A stretch of DNA of 64,000 bases from Aliishimia ponticola (GTDB taxonomy: Bacteria; Pseudomonadota; Alphaproteobacteria; Rhodobacterales; Rhodobacteraceae), in the NCBI RefSeq assembly GCF_004803475.1, contig NZ_SRKY01000003.1, positions 248,001-312,000 of the forward strand, written 5' to 3'. Of this stretch, positions 26,994-35,428 are shown piece by piece. Within the stretch, counting starts at the first letter, position 1. Every line of letters starts with the position of its first letter. The notes under the pieces are model-generated. The model searched no databases. It was not told the DNA's origin and saw only the letters and a program-made list of their open reading frames with translations. A program made the translations under genes and the position numbers.

Positions 26994-28177
26994 GCCTGCG
27001 ATGCTGTGGCGGCCGGTTTGCGCAGCGCCACGCCCGTCATCGTGTGGTTCACATGCATGGTGCCGATCTGCTCGCCATAGGTCGAGAAGCCGACGACCTT
27101 GTGCCGGGCCAGCACCTCTGACACGCGATGCAGCGCCTGTACCTGCTCTGCCTCGATCCGGCGCAAGATGCAGTCACAGGCCAGCACCTCGAAGGGCGCG
27201 TCGCCCGAATGCAGCGCACCAAGCCGCTGGTCGAGATGCTGCGCGATGTCGGTGGGCGTCGCCATGGTCAGCACCATGCCTTCGTCGATGGCCGCGAAGA
27301 ACACCAATTCGCCCGCGTCATTGACCCGCTGGATCGCGCGCACGTGATGGGTATCGCCAAGGCGCACCACCACCGGATGGGCCGCAAAGGTGAATTCATC
27401 AAGCTGGTCTGGGTCTTTGCCCACGATCCGCGCATATTCGCGCGCCGCCGGTTCGGCGTTGATTTCCTTGACGATACGGCGTTCGGGATCGGCATCCGTC
27501 ACCACCATGCGCTGGTCGGTCGGCTCCAGATGATTGAGGCTGAACACCTCGGTCTCGCAATTGGTGGCGACGAAGGTTACGACCGCCGCATTGCGCAGCA
27601 GCCGCCCCTCATGGGCCACAAAGGTTTCGCTGAAGCGCGCCCCGTCCCCCGCCGATCCGCCGAAAAGCGGCCAGGACCCGATGCCCGGCGCGATCATCGC
27701 CGTCAGCACATCTTCGCGCAGCGACAGGCCATCCACCAACAGAAAGGCGAACCCGCTGGACATATCGCGCCGCGCGCGTTCCAGCGATGTGCGGGTCTGC
27801 ACCAATTGGTCGATCAGCCCCTGCGCGTCGATCCGGGCCAAATCCTCCACCACCACGGAACGGGTGGCGAAATGGGCCTGCGGCAGCCCCACCACCACCG
27901 CGCGGTCGTCCTCATACCCGCTGGTGCCGATTTGCCCGGCCGTGGTGCAGCCGGTGATTGGCGTGTCCGGGCACAGGATCTGCGCCGCGCCGATCAGCGT
28001 TTCCAGCTGTGTCAATGTCGGCGCAAAGATCAGCACTTGTGCCATCAAAGCGTCGGCGAAAGCCTCTGTCAGGCTGTCGACGGGGTCAGCTGTGTCTGGC
28101 TCGATATGCGCGACGGCCATTATTCCGGAAAACGCGCGCACCGGAGCAGTTCTGCCGCTTGGAACGTGCAGAGTCAT
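26990..28177 (-). CDS. FIST-domain sensory protein
   Basis: The 395-residue protein has a FIST_N domain (about 25-210, with TPITGCTTAGQIGTSGYEDD and GGSAGDGARF) and a FIST_C domain (about 225-375, with AIDEGMVLTMATP and VVGFSTYGEQIG). FIST is a predicted small-ligand sensor, often beside signalling proteins. It is encoded between a LuxR-type regulator and a hybrid kinase, and overlaps the latter by 4 bases, so it probably supplies input to that kinase. The ATG at 28177 has GGGAGGA upstream; a longer frame to 28288 overlaps the regulator gene and is arginine-rich. Confidence 0.88.
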   Translation of the reverse strand: MTLHVPSGRTAPVRAFSGIMAVAHIEPDTADPVDSLTEAFADALMAQVLIFAPTLTQLETLIGAAQILCPDTPITGCTTAGQIGTSGYEDDRAVVVGLPQAHFATRSVVVEDLARIDAQGLIDQLVQTRTSLERARRDMSSGFAFLLVDGLSLREDVLTAMIAPGIGSWPLFGGSAGDGARFSETFVAHEGRLLRNAAVVTFVATNCETEVFSLNHLEPTDQRMVVTDADPERRIVKEINAEPAAREYARIVGKDPDQLDEFTFAAHPVVVRLGDTHHVRAIQRVNDAGELVFFAAIDEGMVLTMATPTDIAQHLDQRLGALHSGDAPFEVLACDCILRRIEAEQVQALHRVSEVLARHKVVGFSTYGEQIGTMHVNHTMTGVALRKPAATASQA

Positions 28178-28214
28178 GGCGTAGTCCTCCCTAACTACGA
28201 CAATAGGCGTAAGA

Positions 28215-28916
28215 TCAAGCGTCAGGCAAGATGGTTGCGAAGCGCGCCTCCTGCGCGACGAGAACCGCCTGCGTGCGGCTTTGCACACCCAGCTTGCGCA
28301 TGATCGCCGTCACATGCGCTTTGACCGTGGTTTCCGCGATGGACAGATCATACGCGATTTGCTTGTTCAGCTTGCCCTCGCAGATGAGTTCCAAAATCCG
28401 TGCCTGCTGCGCGGTCAGGTTCGACAACCGGTCCACCGCGTCGACACTTGCCGCGCCCTCCGCGTCGGGGGCCGCATAGCAGGGCGGATGAAAGGTCTGG
28501 CCGGTTTCGATCACGCGCACGGCTTCCTCCAGCACGGTGCGGGCGCTGTGTTTGGGCACGAACCCGTCCACCCCAGCGGCAAAAGCGGCCGAGATGATGC
28601 GGTTATCGGTCAGCGACGACACGATGATCAGCGCGGCCCGCTCTGCTGCGCGGCGCAGCGAAATCGCGCCCTCCAGCCCGGAAACATCCGGCAGGTTCAA
28701 ATCCAGCACGATCAGCGATGGCGGTCCCTCTGCCGCGACCAGCGCGATGGCATCGGCCAGCTTGTGCGTGGTGCGGACCGGTGCGCCCGGCACGACGCTG
28801 CGCATGGTCAGTTCCAGTGCATCGCAGAACAGCGGGTGATCGTCGACGATCAGGATCCAGCCGTCCTGAACGGGCTTGCCCTGACTGGGCGAAAGGGGGG
28901 GAACCGCAGAATTCAT
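28215..28916 (-). CDS. LuxR/NarL-family response regulator (AgmR/ErbR/PedR-like)
   Basis: The 233-residue protein has a receiver domain (about 20-140; acidic pocket in IVDDHPLF, phospho-Asp in VLDLNLPD, Lys in VPKHS). A LuxR-type HTH follows (about 165-225; LTAQQARILELICEGKLNKQIAYDL, ETTVKAHVTAIMRKLG). It is the first gene of an operon with the FIST protein and hybrid kinase, and lies in the PQQ region. Regulators of this class (AgmR, ErbR, PedR1, ExaE) control PQQ alcohol dehydrogenases in Pseudomonas. A GACCAATGG element lies about 42 bases upstream and may be its own site. Confidence 0.88.
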   Translation of the reverse strand: MNSAVPPLSPSQGKPVQDGWILIVDDHPLFCDALELTMRSVVPGAPVRTTHKLADAIALVAAEGPPSLIVLDLNLPDVSGLEGAISLRRAAERAALIIVSSLTDNRIISAAFAAGVDGFVPKHSARTVLEEAVRVIETGQTFHPPCYAAPDAEGAASVDAVDRLSNLTAQQARILELICEGKLNKQIAYDLSIAETTVKAHVTAIMRKLGVQSRTQAVLVAQEARFATILPDA

Positions 28917-28955
28917 GCCCCCAGACTAAGCGCGCGGCGACAAAAGGTCACCTAT

Positions 28956-28964
28956 CCATTGGTC
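28956..28964 (-). promoter_or_regulatory. Putative regulon element upstream of the LuxR-type regulator (GACCAATGG)
   Basis: The sequence around it, TATCCATTGGTC on the forward strand, is shared exactly with the region before coxG (39424-39435), and both are followed 5 bases later by ATCCGG. It is one of the GACCAwwGK set. Confidence 0.5.
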
Positions 28965-29197
28965 GCAAATCCGGGTGCGTTTCATGCCGCCGCAGGCCTC
29001 GCCGGTTTCGGGTGATCCTCACGGGAACCGGGGCAGAGCGCGCGGCGGCGTCCACGCAAACCGGGCCACGCGCGCCGCCTGGATTGATGGAAAATTCACA
29101 CCTCAGCGTCATGTTTCCCGCGCAATTTCGCCACGCGACTGTGCAATATACGACTTCTGCCACTTATCCACACCCGATCAAGAATTGCCCGCCGCCC

Positions 29198-30517
29198 ATG
29201 CTTGCCGACATGTTTCCACAGCAGCTTCCCCGTCTGAGCGACGTGGTCACGCTGGGCCAAAGGCCCGGGGACGATCAGCGTATCCGCGACCAGAAGGCCG
29301 TTTGCACCTGCCTGCTGCTGCTGGTTCTGGCCACGGGCGCGTTCTATGTCACGGTGTCGGACGGCCCGCCCTTTCAACGCGGATTGGAGGCCAGCCTGAT
29401 GCTGCTGGAATGCGTTGGCCTGGCGGTGTTGTGGTGGACGGGATCGGTGCGCAAGCTGTTCTACGCCTATATCCCGCTCTATTTACTCTCCATCTCTGTT
29501 CTGTTGCTGGTCTTCGGCACGGCAGAGGGCGACTTCGTCGGTTTCATCGGCGTGCCCTGCGCCGCGATTGTCCTGCTGGGCGTGCGCGAATCCTGGCCGT
29601 GGTTTCTGATCTGCCTCGCGGCAATGGTGACGCTGCCGATCATCGACCCGCTGATACCGGATATTCGCCACCCCGGATTCGTCAGCGTGAACAACCCGTT
29701 AGGGTCTATCTTTGATGCGCCGGATAAAAAGCCGATCGACCCGATCGAGGGGTTCAGCCTTGGCGGGATTGTCGCGGTCATCTACTTTCTGTTTCGCGCG
29801 TTCAACGTGCAGCTCAGCCGCGCGCGCCATGCGGTCGAGACCGAGAAAGCCAAGGTTGACCGGCTGATGGCGTCGATCTATCCCGCCTCGGTCGCTGCCC
29901 AGCTCAAGGAAGACAGCGCGGCGCAGATTGCCATGCAGCACCCGTCCGTGACGATCCTCTTTGCCGATGTGGTCGGATTCACGCCCATCGCCGCGCAGCA
30001 GGATGCAGCCGCGCTGGTCGATACGCTGAACGACATCTTTTCCCATATCGACCAGCTTGCCGGACAGTTCGGGGTCGAGAAGATCAAGACCATCGGCGAC
30101 GCCTATATGGGCGCGTGCGGCTTGAATGATGACGGGCGCGATCACCTGCAACGGGCGGCGCGCTTTGCCCTTGCGCTGGTCGAAAGCAGCGATGCGCTGC
30201 AACGTCCCGGCGCAGCGCCGATCCAGTTGCGCGTCGGGCTGCATACCGGTCCGGTGACAGCCGGCGTGCTGGGGCGGACCCGGCCGCATTATGACATCTG
30301 GGGCAACACGGTGAATATCGCGGCGCGGCTCGAAACCTCTGGCGCGGCGGGTCAGGTTCAGATCCTGGCCGACATCGCGGCAGAGCTTGGCCCCGGCTTT
30401 ACCACCAGCGCGCCGCGGCAGGTGGATTTCAAGGGGCTTGGCCCCCGGCAGGTGGTTACGCTGACCAGCGCGGCGCGCGCCCAGCGGCCGTTCCCGCCCC
30501 TGTCCCCCGCAGACTGA
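29198..30517 (+). CDS. Membrane class III adenylate/guanylate cyclase
   Basis: The protein of about 439 residues has an N-terminal membrane region of five or six helices (residues 30-220). A C-terminal cyclase domain (about 245-425) has ILFADVVGFTPIA (metal Asp), KIKTIGDAYMGACG (base-reading Lys and second metal Asp) and HYDIWGNTVNIAARLE (transition-state Asn and Arg). It makes cyclic nucleotide from ATP or GTP. The start is uncertain: ATG 29198 begins MLADMFPQQL, but in-frame ATGs at 29087 and 29108 exist, and none has a good ribosome site. It is divergent from the regulator gene in the PQQ region, which suggests a signalling link. Confidence 0.85.
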   Translation: MLADMFPQQLPRLSDVVTLGQRPGDDQRIRDQKAVCTCLLLLVLATGAFYVTVSDGPPFQRGLEASLMLLECVGLAVLWWTGSVRKLFYAYIPLYLLSISVLLLVFGTAEGDFVGFIGVPCAAIVLLGVRESWPWFLICLAAMVTLPIIDPLIPDIRHPGFVSVNNPLGSIFDAPDKKPIDPIEGFSLGGIVAVIYFLFRAFNVQLSRARHAVETEKAKVDRLMASIYPASVAAQLKEDSAAQIAMQHPSVTILFADVVGFTPIAAQQDAAALVDTLNDIFSHIDQLAGQFGVEKIKTIGDAYMGACGLNDDGRDHLQRAARFALALVESSDALQRPGAAPIQLRVGLHTGPVTAGVLGRTRPHYDIWGNTVNIAARLETSGAAGQVQILADIAAELGPGFTTSAPRQVDFKGLGPRQVVTLTSAARAQRPFPPLSPAD

Positions 30518-30581
30518 TCCCCAATCTGATCGCCCCATACTGATCGCCGCGACAGGTTCGGAAATCAGACGGATGGGCAGC

Positions 30582-30612
30582 AAAAAGGGCGCGCAGCGAT
30601 TGCCACGCGCCC
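30582..30612 (-). terminator. Rho-independent terminator after the PQQ alcohol dehydrogenase gene
   Basis: On the reverse strand GGGCGCG and CGCGCCC form a 7-bp stem, extended by partial pairing, and are followed by TTTTT. It lies 23 bases past the dehydrogenase stop codon. Confidence 0.8.
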
Positions 30613-30634
30613 ATCTGACCGAACGAAGGGAGTA

Positions 30635-32404
30635 TCAGTTCGCGCTGGCCAGTTGCTTGGGCAAACGGAAGGTCCAGAGCATCCCGCCTTGGTTCAGGTA
30701 GTTCACCTTCTTGGCGACCTCGCCGCCCCAAAGTGGAACCGCGCCACCCCAACCGGAGATGATGGAGACATACTGTTCGCCGTCCTGTTCCCAGGTGATC
30801 GGCTGGCCGACAATGCCGGAGCCGGTCTGGAATTTCCAAAGCACCTCGCCGGTTTCGTCATCCAGCGCGATGAACGCGCCCTCGGGCGTGCCGGTGAAGA
30901 CAAGGCCGCCGGCCGTGGTCATCACACCCGCCCAAAGCGGCGCGTTGTTCTTGTATTCCCACTTCAGCTCACCGGTGTCGGGGTCAATCGCCTTGAGCGA
31001 TCCGATATGGTCCTCGTACATCGGTTTGATTGTGAAGCCGGACCCAAGATAGGCCGCGCCTTTCTTGTAGGTGATCGGTTCGTTCCAGATATCCATGCCC
31101 CATTCGTTGGACGGCACATAGAAATTGCCGGTGCGCTGGCTGAAGGCCATGGGCATCCAGTTCTTGCCGCCAAGGAAGCCGGGGGCAGAGAACACGACCT
31201 CGCCCTTCTTGCCGTCGGCCGCAGCGGCGGGATCACCCGGACGGTTTTCTTCGACAAAGATCGGGCGGCCATTTTCGTCCAGACCCGACGCCCATGTGAT
31301 GTCCTTCACGAACGGCACGCCGCGCACGAAGTCACCGTCTTCGCGGTTGAGCACATAGAAGAAGCCGTTGCGGTCCGCGGTGGCAAAGCGCTTTTCGCCC
31401 GCACGGTTTTCATAGGCGACGACCTCGTTCACGCCGTCATAGTCCCAGCCTTCGCGCGGGGTGGTCTGGAAGTGCCACTTGATCTCGCCCGTGGCCGGAT
31501 CGATGCCCAGACGCGACGCGGCATACAGGTTGTCGCCGCTATTGTCGTCCATCGGCTGCCCCGCTGCGCGCAGGTGGCTGTTCCAGGGCGCCGGGTTGCC
31601 GGTGCCAAAGATCAGCGTATCGGTATCGGCATCGTAAGAGCCGCCAAGCCACGTCGCCCCGCCGCCGGTTTTCCACATATCGCCGGGCCAAGAGGCGTTC
31701 AGCGTGCCGGTCATGGTGCTTTCTTCGCCGTTCAGCGTGCCCATATGGCCTTCGATCACCGGGCGCGTCCAAACGGTTTCTCCGGTCATGGCGTCGCGCG
31801 CCTGCACTTCGCCGACAATGCCGAACTCACCGCCCGAATTGCCCGTGATGACCAGCCCGTTCACGATCAGCGGCGCCGCCGTATAGGAATAGCCCGCCTT
31901 GTAATCGGCGATTTTCTTGCGCCAGACCACATCGCCGGTGTCCTTGTTCAGCGCCACGATGCGCGCATCCAACGTGCCGAAATAGACGTTGTCGCCATAG
32001 ATCGCCGCGCCGCGGTTCACCACGTCACAGCAGGGCAGAATGCCTTCGGGCAGACGCGCGTCATATTGCCAAAGCTCTTCGCCGGTGGCGATGTCGATGG
32101 CGTACATCCGGCTGTAGGAGCCGGTGATATACATCACCCCATCATGCACGAGCGGCTGCGTTTCCTGCCCGCGCTGCTTTTCGCCGCCAAGGCTGAAGGC
32201 CCATGCGGGCATCAGGTTCTGGACGTTGTCCTTGTTGAGAATATCAAGCGGGGAGTAGCGTTGCAGATGCCGTCCCATGCCGTTGGTCAGAACGTCCCCG
32301 GTCGAGGCCTGATCGTTGGCCAGCATGTCCTCGGTGACTTCCGCTTGCGCGCTGAAACTGCCTGCAAGCAAACTGGCCAATGCGGCCAGAACAAAGCGGT
32401 TCAT
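30635..32404 (-). CDS. Periplasmic PQQ-dependent alcohol dehydrogenase, predicted lanthanide type
   Basis: This 589-residue eight-bladed propeller quinoprotein has a signal peptide (cleaved near SAQA-E). The PQQ-stacking disulfide is C125-C126 (LPCCDVV), and likely metal ligands are E193 and N270. The catalytic base is D321 in the motif GWDYDG. D323, two residues on, is the extra aspartate that marks lanthanide-dependent XoxF and PedH-type enzymes; Ca enzymes have Ala or Ser there. W-motif repeats ([24 protein letters not shown]) mark the blades. There is no fused cytochrome domain, so it should pass electrons to a separate cytochrome c. It most resembles ethanol/2-phenylethanol dehydrogenases (ExaA/PedE/PedH) by context. 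Confidence 0.93.
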   Translation of the reverse strand: MNRFVLAALASLLAGSFSAQAEVTEDMLANDQASTGDVLTNGMGRHLQRYSPLDILNKDNVQNLMPAWAFSLGGEKQRGQETQPLVHDGVMYITGSYSRMYAIDIATGEELWQYDARLPEGILPCCDVVNRGAAIYGDNVYFGTLDARIVALNKDTGDVVWRKKIADYKAGYSYTAAPLIVNGLVITGNSGGEFGIVGEVQARDAMTGETVWTRPVIEGHMGTLNGEESTMTGTLNASWPGDMWKTGGGATWLGGSYDADTDTLIFGTGNPAPWNSHLRAAGQPMDDNSGDNLYAASRLGIDPATGEIKWHFQTTPREGWDYDGVNEVVAYENRAGEKRFATADRNGFFYVLNREDGDFVRGVPFVKDITWASGLDENGRPIFVEENRPGDPAAAADGKKGEVVFSAPGFLGGKNWMPMAFSQRTGNFYVPSNEWGMDIWNEPITYKKGAAYLGSGFTIKPMYEDHIGSLKAIDPDTGELKWEYKNNAPLWAGVMTTAGGLVFTGTPEGAFIALDDETGEVLWKFQTGSGIVGQPITWEQDGEQYVSIISGWGGAVPLWGGEVAKKVNYLNQGGMLWTFRLPKQLASAN

Positions 32405-32494
32405 GTGTTTCCTCCCTGATTTCGCGAGTCGGTCCCTTGCCGGCGCGCGTCTACGGGGTGGATTATCCCGAGAACGCGCGCTTCGCGAAATGCA

Positions 32495-32503
32495 ACTATG
32501 GTC
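32495..32503 (-). promoter_or_regulatory. Putative regulon element upstream of the PQQ alcohol dehydrogenase (GACCATAGT)
   Basis: GACCATAGT on the reverse strand lies about 91 bases before the dehydrogenase start. It matches GACCAAAGT upstream of the NosR-like gene at eight of nine positions. Confidence 0.4.
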
Positions 32504-32592
32504 GTAGCGTCAACTTGGCCCGCAAATGCGACTGGATTGACCGGCGAACGCCCCGGCGTGCCGGGCGCGGGGCGCTGCATGTCGGGCGCGTG

Positions 32593-33000
32593 TCAGTCGC
32601 TGATCGCCTTGTTGCCCGCCACGTCCGAAATGCTGGTCAGGTAGAACAGGATGAAGTCCTGCACGGTGCGGTCTTCGATGCCCACATGGCGCATCTTGGT
32701 GCCCGGCATGAAGCCATCGTTATCCTCCAGCCATGCGCGCAGCGCCGCCGGGGTCCACACGATGCCGGACGCTTCGAGCGCGATGGAGTAATCGTAATCG
32801 ACCACGCTGCCCGCCGCGCGCCCCACGACGTTTTCAAGGGGCGGGCCATAAGACGGGTCTTGCGAGCCGACAGCATGGCAGCGGCGGCATTCCTTTTCGA
32901 ACAGGGCCTGCCCGGCCTGCAATTTGATTTCGTCAAAGTTATCGGCCAGCGCCGGGCCAGCGGCCAGCACGGCAAGAAAGGGGATCAGGGTCAATTTCAT
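32593..33000 (-). CDS. Periplasmic class I cytochrome c
   Basis: The 135-residue precursor has a signal peptide (MKLTLIPFLAVLAAGPALA) and one haem site CRRCH, followed by GPPLENVVGRAAG and a distal methionine in MPGTKMRH, the layout of a small c2/c550-type cytochrome. It lies directly upstream of the PQQ dehydrogenase on the same strand and is the obvious electron acceptor. The ATG at 33000 follows GGAG and starts the signal peptide. A near-perfect FNR box sits 57 bases upstream and a GACCATGGTC palindrome just beyond it, so both oxygen and alcohol signals may act on it. Confidence 0.9.
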   Translation of the reverse strand: MKLTLIPFLAVLAAGPALADNFDEIKLQAGQALFEKECRRCHAVGSQDPSYGPPLENVVGRAAGSVVDYDYSIALEASGIVWTPAALRAWLEDNDGFMPGTKMRHVGIEDRTVQDFILFYLTSISDVAGNKAISD

Positions 33001-33056
33001 CGGAACGCTCCGTGTTGAGACTGCCTTGACAGAAGCGGTGCCCGCCACCCTGCCCC

Positions 33057-33070
33057 ATGATCTGGATCAA
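33057..33070. promoter_or_regulatory. FNR-like box upstream of the cytochrome c gene
   Basis: ATGATCTGGATCAA matches TTGAT-N4-ATCAA at nine of ten half-site positions. It is centred about 63 bases before the cytochrome c start codon, a plausible activator position. Confidence 0.6.
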
Positions 33071-33076
33071 ATTTGC

Positions 33077-33086
33077 GACCATGGTC
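33077..33086. promoter_or_regulatory. Palindrome GACCATGGTC, putative regulon element
   Basis: It is a perfect 10-base palindrome that contains the GACCAwGG pattern on both strands. It lies 77 bases upstream of the cytochrome c start and 6 bases from the FNR-like box. Confidence 0.4.
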
Positions 33087-33388
33087 GAAGCCTGCCATGC
33101 CGGGATCGGGCGCACGCTGCACTTACCCGATGGAAAGCCGCGCCCGCTATACCGCCGCTTGCAGCTGCACCTGTCCTCGCCTTTCGCCGGTAATATAGCT
33201 CCGGTCGGCGCGGACGCGATCAGGAACGATGGTCGTTTCCAATGTACCGCCCGTGGCCCTGTTGGCGACGCGGCAGCCATCACGTTTACCCAGGCAGGCC
33301 TGCCGCCCTGACGCGATCCAGTTCTCATAGCGCATCCGTTACAGCGCAACTTGCCCGCCGGAGATAGTCCGCCGCGGGCCGTTGCCGC

Positions 33389-34198
33389 TTAGCCGCCGCG
33401 ATTGGTCAGCCCGCGCGCCGGGTCATAGGCCCAGATCGCCAGCCCCCCCAGCACCGCCGTCGCCAGAACCGTCCAGCCCAGCGCGGACCAGTTGAGTTCC
33501 ACGTAAAGCAGGAAGCGGATCAGTTCGACCACATGGGTGAACGGGTTCACCGCGCAGATATCGCGCAGCAGGACGGAGCTTTCGGCCATTTTCCACAGCG
33601 GATAAAGCGCCGAGGACAGGAAAAACATCGGGAAGATGACGAAGTTCATCACCCCCGCGAAATTTTCGAGCTGGCGGATGAAGCTGGACAGGACCAGCCC
33701 CAGCGCGCCCAGCATCACCCCGCCCAGGACCAGCCCCGGCAGTACGGTGACATAGCCCAGCGCGGGCAGCGTGATCCCGAACAGCGCGGCAACGCCAAGA
33801 AACGCATAGACCTGCACGATCGAGATCGCGGTCGAGGCCAGAAGCCGGCTCAGCAGCAACCACCAGCGCGGCAGCGGGCTGGTCAGAAGCAGGCGCATCG
33901 ACCCCATCTCGCGGTCATAGACAAGGCTCAGGGAACTTTGCATCCCGTTGAACAGCAGCACCATCGCGCAAAGGCCGGGGACGATATAGACCTCGTAGGT
34001 GATGTAGGTCTGATAGGGCGGCGTGATCGACAGGCCCAGCGCGGCGCGAAAGCCCGCCGCAAAGGCCAGAAGCCAGACCAGCGGGCGCAGCAATGCCGCG
34101 AAAAAGCGCGAGCGTTGGTGAACGAAGCGCAGAAATTCGCGCGCCATGATCGCCTGCATCGCGCGCAGATAAGGTGTCACATCGGCGGCAGCGCTCAT
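33389..34198 (-). CDS. ABC-2 type permease of the PQQ alcohol dehydrogenase system (PedC-like)
   Basis: The 269-residue integral membrane protein has six hydrophobic segments. The ABC-2 pattern includes YDREMGSMRLLLTSPLPRWWLLLSRLL split over residues 90-120, and FPMFFLSSALYPLW near residue 195. It overlaps the ATPase stop by 4 bases. ABC-2 permeases usually export, yet this pair is conserved beside PQQ alcohol dehydrogenases (the ped cluster in Pseudomonas putida), where its cargo is unresolved. It may export or insert a component needed for the quinoprotein or its metal supply; that is speculation. Confidence 0.82.
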   Translation of the reverse strand: MSAAADVTPYLRAMQAIMAREFLRFVHQRSRFFAALLRPLVWLLAFAAGFRAALGLSITPPYQTYITYEVYIVPGLCAMVLLFNGMQSSLSLVYDREMGSMRLLLTSPLPRWWLLLSRLLASTAISIVQVYAFLGVAALFGITLPALGYVTVLPGLVLGGVMLGALGLVLSSFIRQLENFAGVMNFVIFPMFFLSSALYPLWKMAESSVLLRDICAVNPFTHVVELIRFLLYVELNWSALGWTVLATAVLGGLAIWAYDPARGLTNRGG

Positions 34199-34926
34199 GC
34201 GGCCAGCCCGGTTCGGCTCAGGAACCAGTCTTTCAGCGGCGCGCCTGCGCGGATGTCCCGCGCGATGCCATCGGCCAGCACGCGCCCGCGGTGCAGCACC
34301 AGCAGGCGGTCGGTATCGCGGATTTCATCGGTCAGGTGGGTCGCCCACAGCACGCACATGCCCTGCTCTGCCAGATCATGGGCATGGGCGGTGATCGCCT
34401 CGCGCGAGGCCGCATCAAGGCCGACGGTCGGCTCATCCAGCAGCAGAACCTGTGGATCATGCAACAGCGCGCGGGCCAGTTCGGTGCGGCGGCGGTGACC
34501 TCCGTTCAGGGCGCGCACCTTTTCGCCCGCCCGTTCGGCCATGCCAAGGCGCGACAGCGCGCGGTCGATGCGGCGGGGCATGTCCGCCCGCGCGATTCCG
34601 TGCAGCGCCGCGAAATAGCGCAGGTTCTGGCGCACGCTCAGATCCAGATCCAGCGTCGGTTGCTGGAACACCACGCCCATCCGCGCCAAGGCGGCGCGCG
34701 GGTCCTGTCCCAGATCGTGGCCTGCGATCCGTATATGGCCCTGGGGCGCGACCAGAAGCCGGGTCAGCAGCGCATAGAGCGTGGATTTGCCCGCCCCGTT
34801 GGGACCAAGCAAGGCGCAGAACGTGCCTTGCGCGACGCTGAAGGAGACATCTTCAAGCGCGGTCTTGGCCCCGTAGCGAAAGCTGAGCGCCTCCGCGCCG
34901 ATCCCCTTATTCAATGGTGATTTCAA
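34195..34926 (-). CDS. ABC transporter ATPase of the PQQ alcohol dehydrogenase system
   Basis: The 243-residue ATPase has Walker A GPNGAGKST, Q-loop VFQQPTLDLDLSV, Walker B VLLLDEPTVGLD and H-loop WATHLTDE. The signature motif is LNGGHRRR instead of LSGGQ, a feature of the subfamily that accompanies PQQ alcohol dehydrogenases. It pairs with the ABC-2 permease downstream (4-base overlap). The start is TTG at 34926, overlapping the upstream secreted-protein gene by 20 bases, without a clear ribosome site; a slightly later TTG at 34914 is possible. Confidence 0.85.
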   Translation of the reverse strand: MKSPLNKGIGAEALSFRYGAKTALEDVSFSVAQGTFCALLGPNGAGKSTLYALLTRLLVAPQGHIRIAGHDLGQDPRAALARMGVVFQQPTLDLDLSVRQNLRYFAALHGIARADMPRRIDRALSRLGMAERAGEKVRALNGGHRRRTELARALLHDPQVLLLDEPTVGLDAASREAITAHAHDLAEQGMCVLWATHLTDEIRDTDRLLVLHRGRVLADGIARDIRAGAPLKDWFLSRTGLAA

Positions 34927-35362
34927 GGCGTTGCGTTTCTCCGGTAGAGCCGGGAACCTTCAGGTAATAGCGGCCGGGCTTGATCGCGACAAAGCCGATT
35001 TCCATCTCTCCGGCCTCGTCGAATTCGATACTGTCCACCCCCAGCGGGCGGATTTCCAGCCCTTCGACCACGATCTCGTCGATCCAGATCGCGCGGAAGA
35101 ATTCAGGCCCGACAAGGGCAAGTTCCTGGCTGCCATCGCCCTGGATCTCGAATTCGTAATACGTACCCGATTTCAGCACCCAAGGCGCAGAGGTCAGCGG
35201 AATGCCCGCGCCCAGCTGGATCGGCTCAAGGTCGGCCTTGTTTCTGGCGGACAGGATCCCGGCAAGGCCAAAGCCCTTGTCGTCATCGTCATCACCATCC
35301 GCCACTGCCGCGCCCATGGGCAGCGCCAGTGTCAGCAATGCGGTAAGGAGCGCCTTTTTCAT
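34907..35362 (-). CDS. Small secreted protein with an acidic DGDDDDDKG segment
   Basis: The 151-residue precursor has a signal peptide (MKKALLTALLTLALPMGAAVA) directly followed by DGDDDDDKG. An all-beta region of about 100 residues follows (SGTYYEFEIQGDGSQELALV, FDEAGEMEIGFVAIKPGRYY) that looks cupredoxin-like but has no His or Cys, so it cannot hold copper that way. The mature protein is rich in Asp and Glu. It lies in the accessory operon of the lanthanide-type alcohol dehydrogenase, between the beta-propeller and ABC genes. Metal binding is possible but unproven. AAGGA precedes the ATG. No named family was recognised. Confidence 0.75.
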   Translation of the reverse strand: MKKALLTALLTLALPMGAAVADGDDDDDKGFGLAGILSARNKADLEPIQLGAGIPLTSAPWVLKSGTYYEFEIQGDGSQELALVGPEFFRAIWIDEIVVEGLEIRPLGVDSIEFDEAGEMEIGFVAIKPGRYYLKVPGSTGETQRLEITIE

Positions 35363-35406
35363 ATCGTTGTCCTTCGTTGAAATGGATGGAGGGCGTTGGG
35401 GTGGAT

Positions 35407-35428
35407 GTAGGGTGCGCTTCAGCGCACC
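35407..35428 (+). repeat. REP-like hairpin (GTAG head, GGTGCGCT-TC-AGCGCACC)
   Basis: The element is GTAG followed by an 8-bp inverted repeat with a 2-base centre. It abuts the stop codon of the beta-propeller gene. Copies lie at 40609 and 61102, with a variant stem at 52792. Confidence 0.8.

Larger units (their letters stand above)
33001..33388. other. 388-base gap between the ABC permease and cytochrome c genes
   Basis: It holds the FNR-like box (33057-33070) and the GACCATGGTC palindrome (33077-33086). The rest shows no convincing gene. A 62-codon reverse frame at 33147-33335 starts MRYENWIASG but has no ribosome site or recognised family. Confidence 0.6.

Noticed and set aside
33147-33335. 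Reverse frame of 62 codons (starts MRYENWIASG) upstream of the cytochrome c gene
   Set aside because: It has no ribosome site, no recognised motif and overlaps other open frames in GC-rich DNA; not enough support for a gene.
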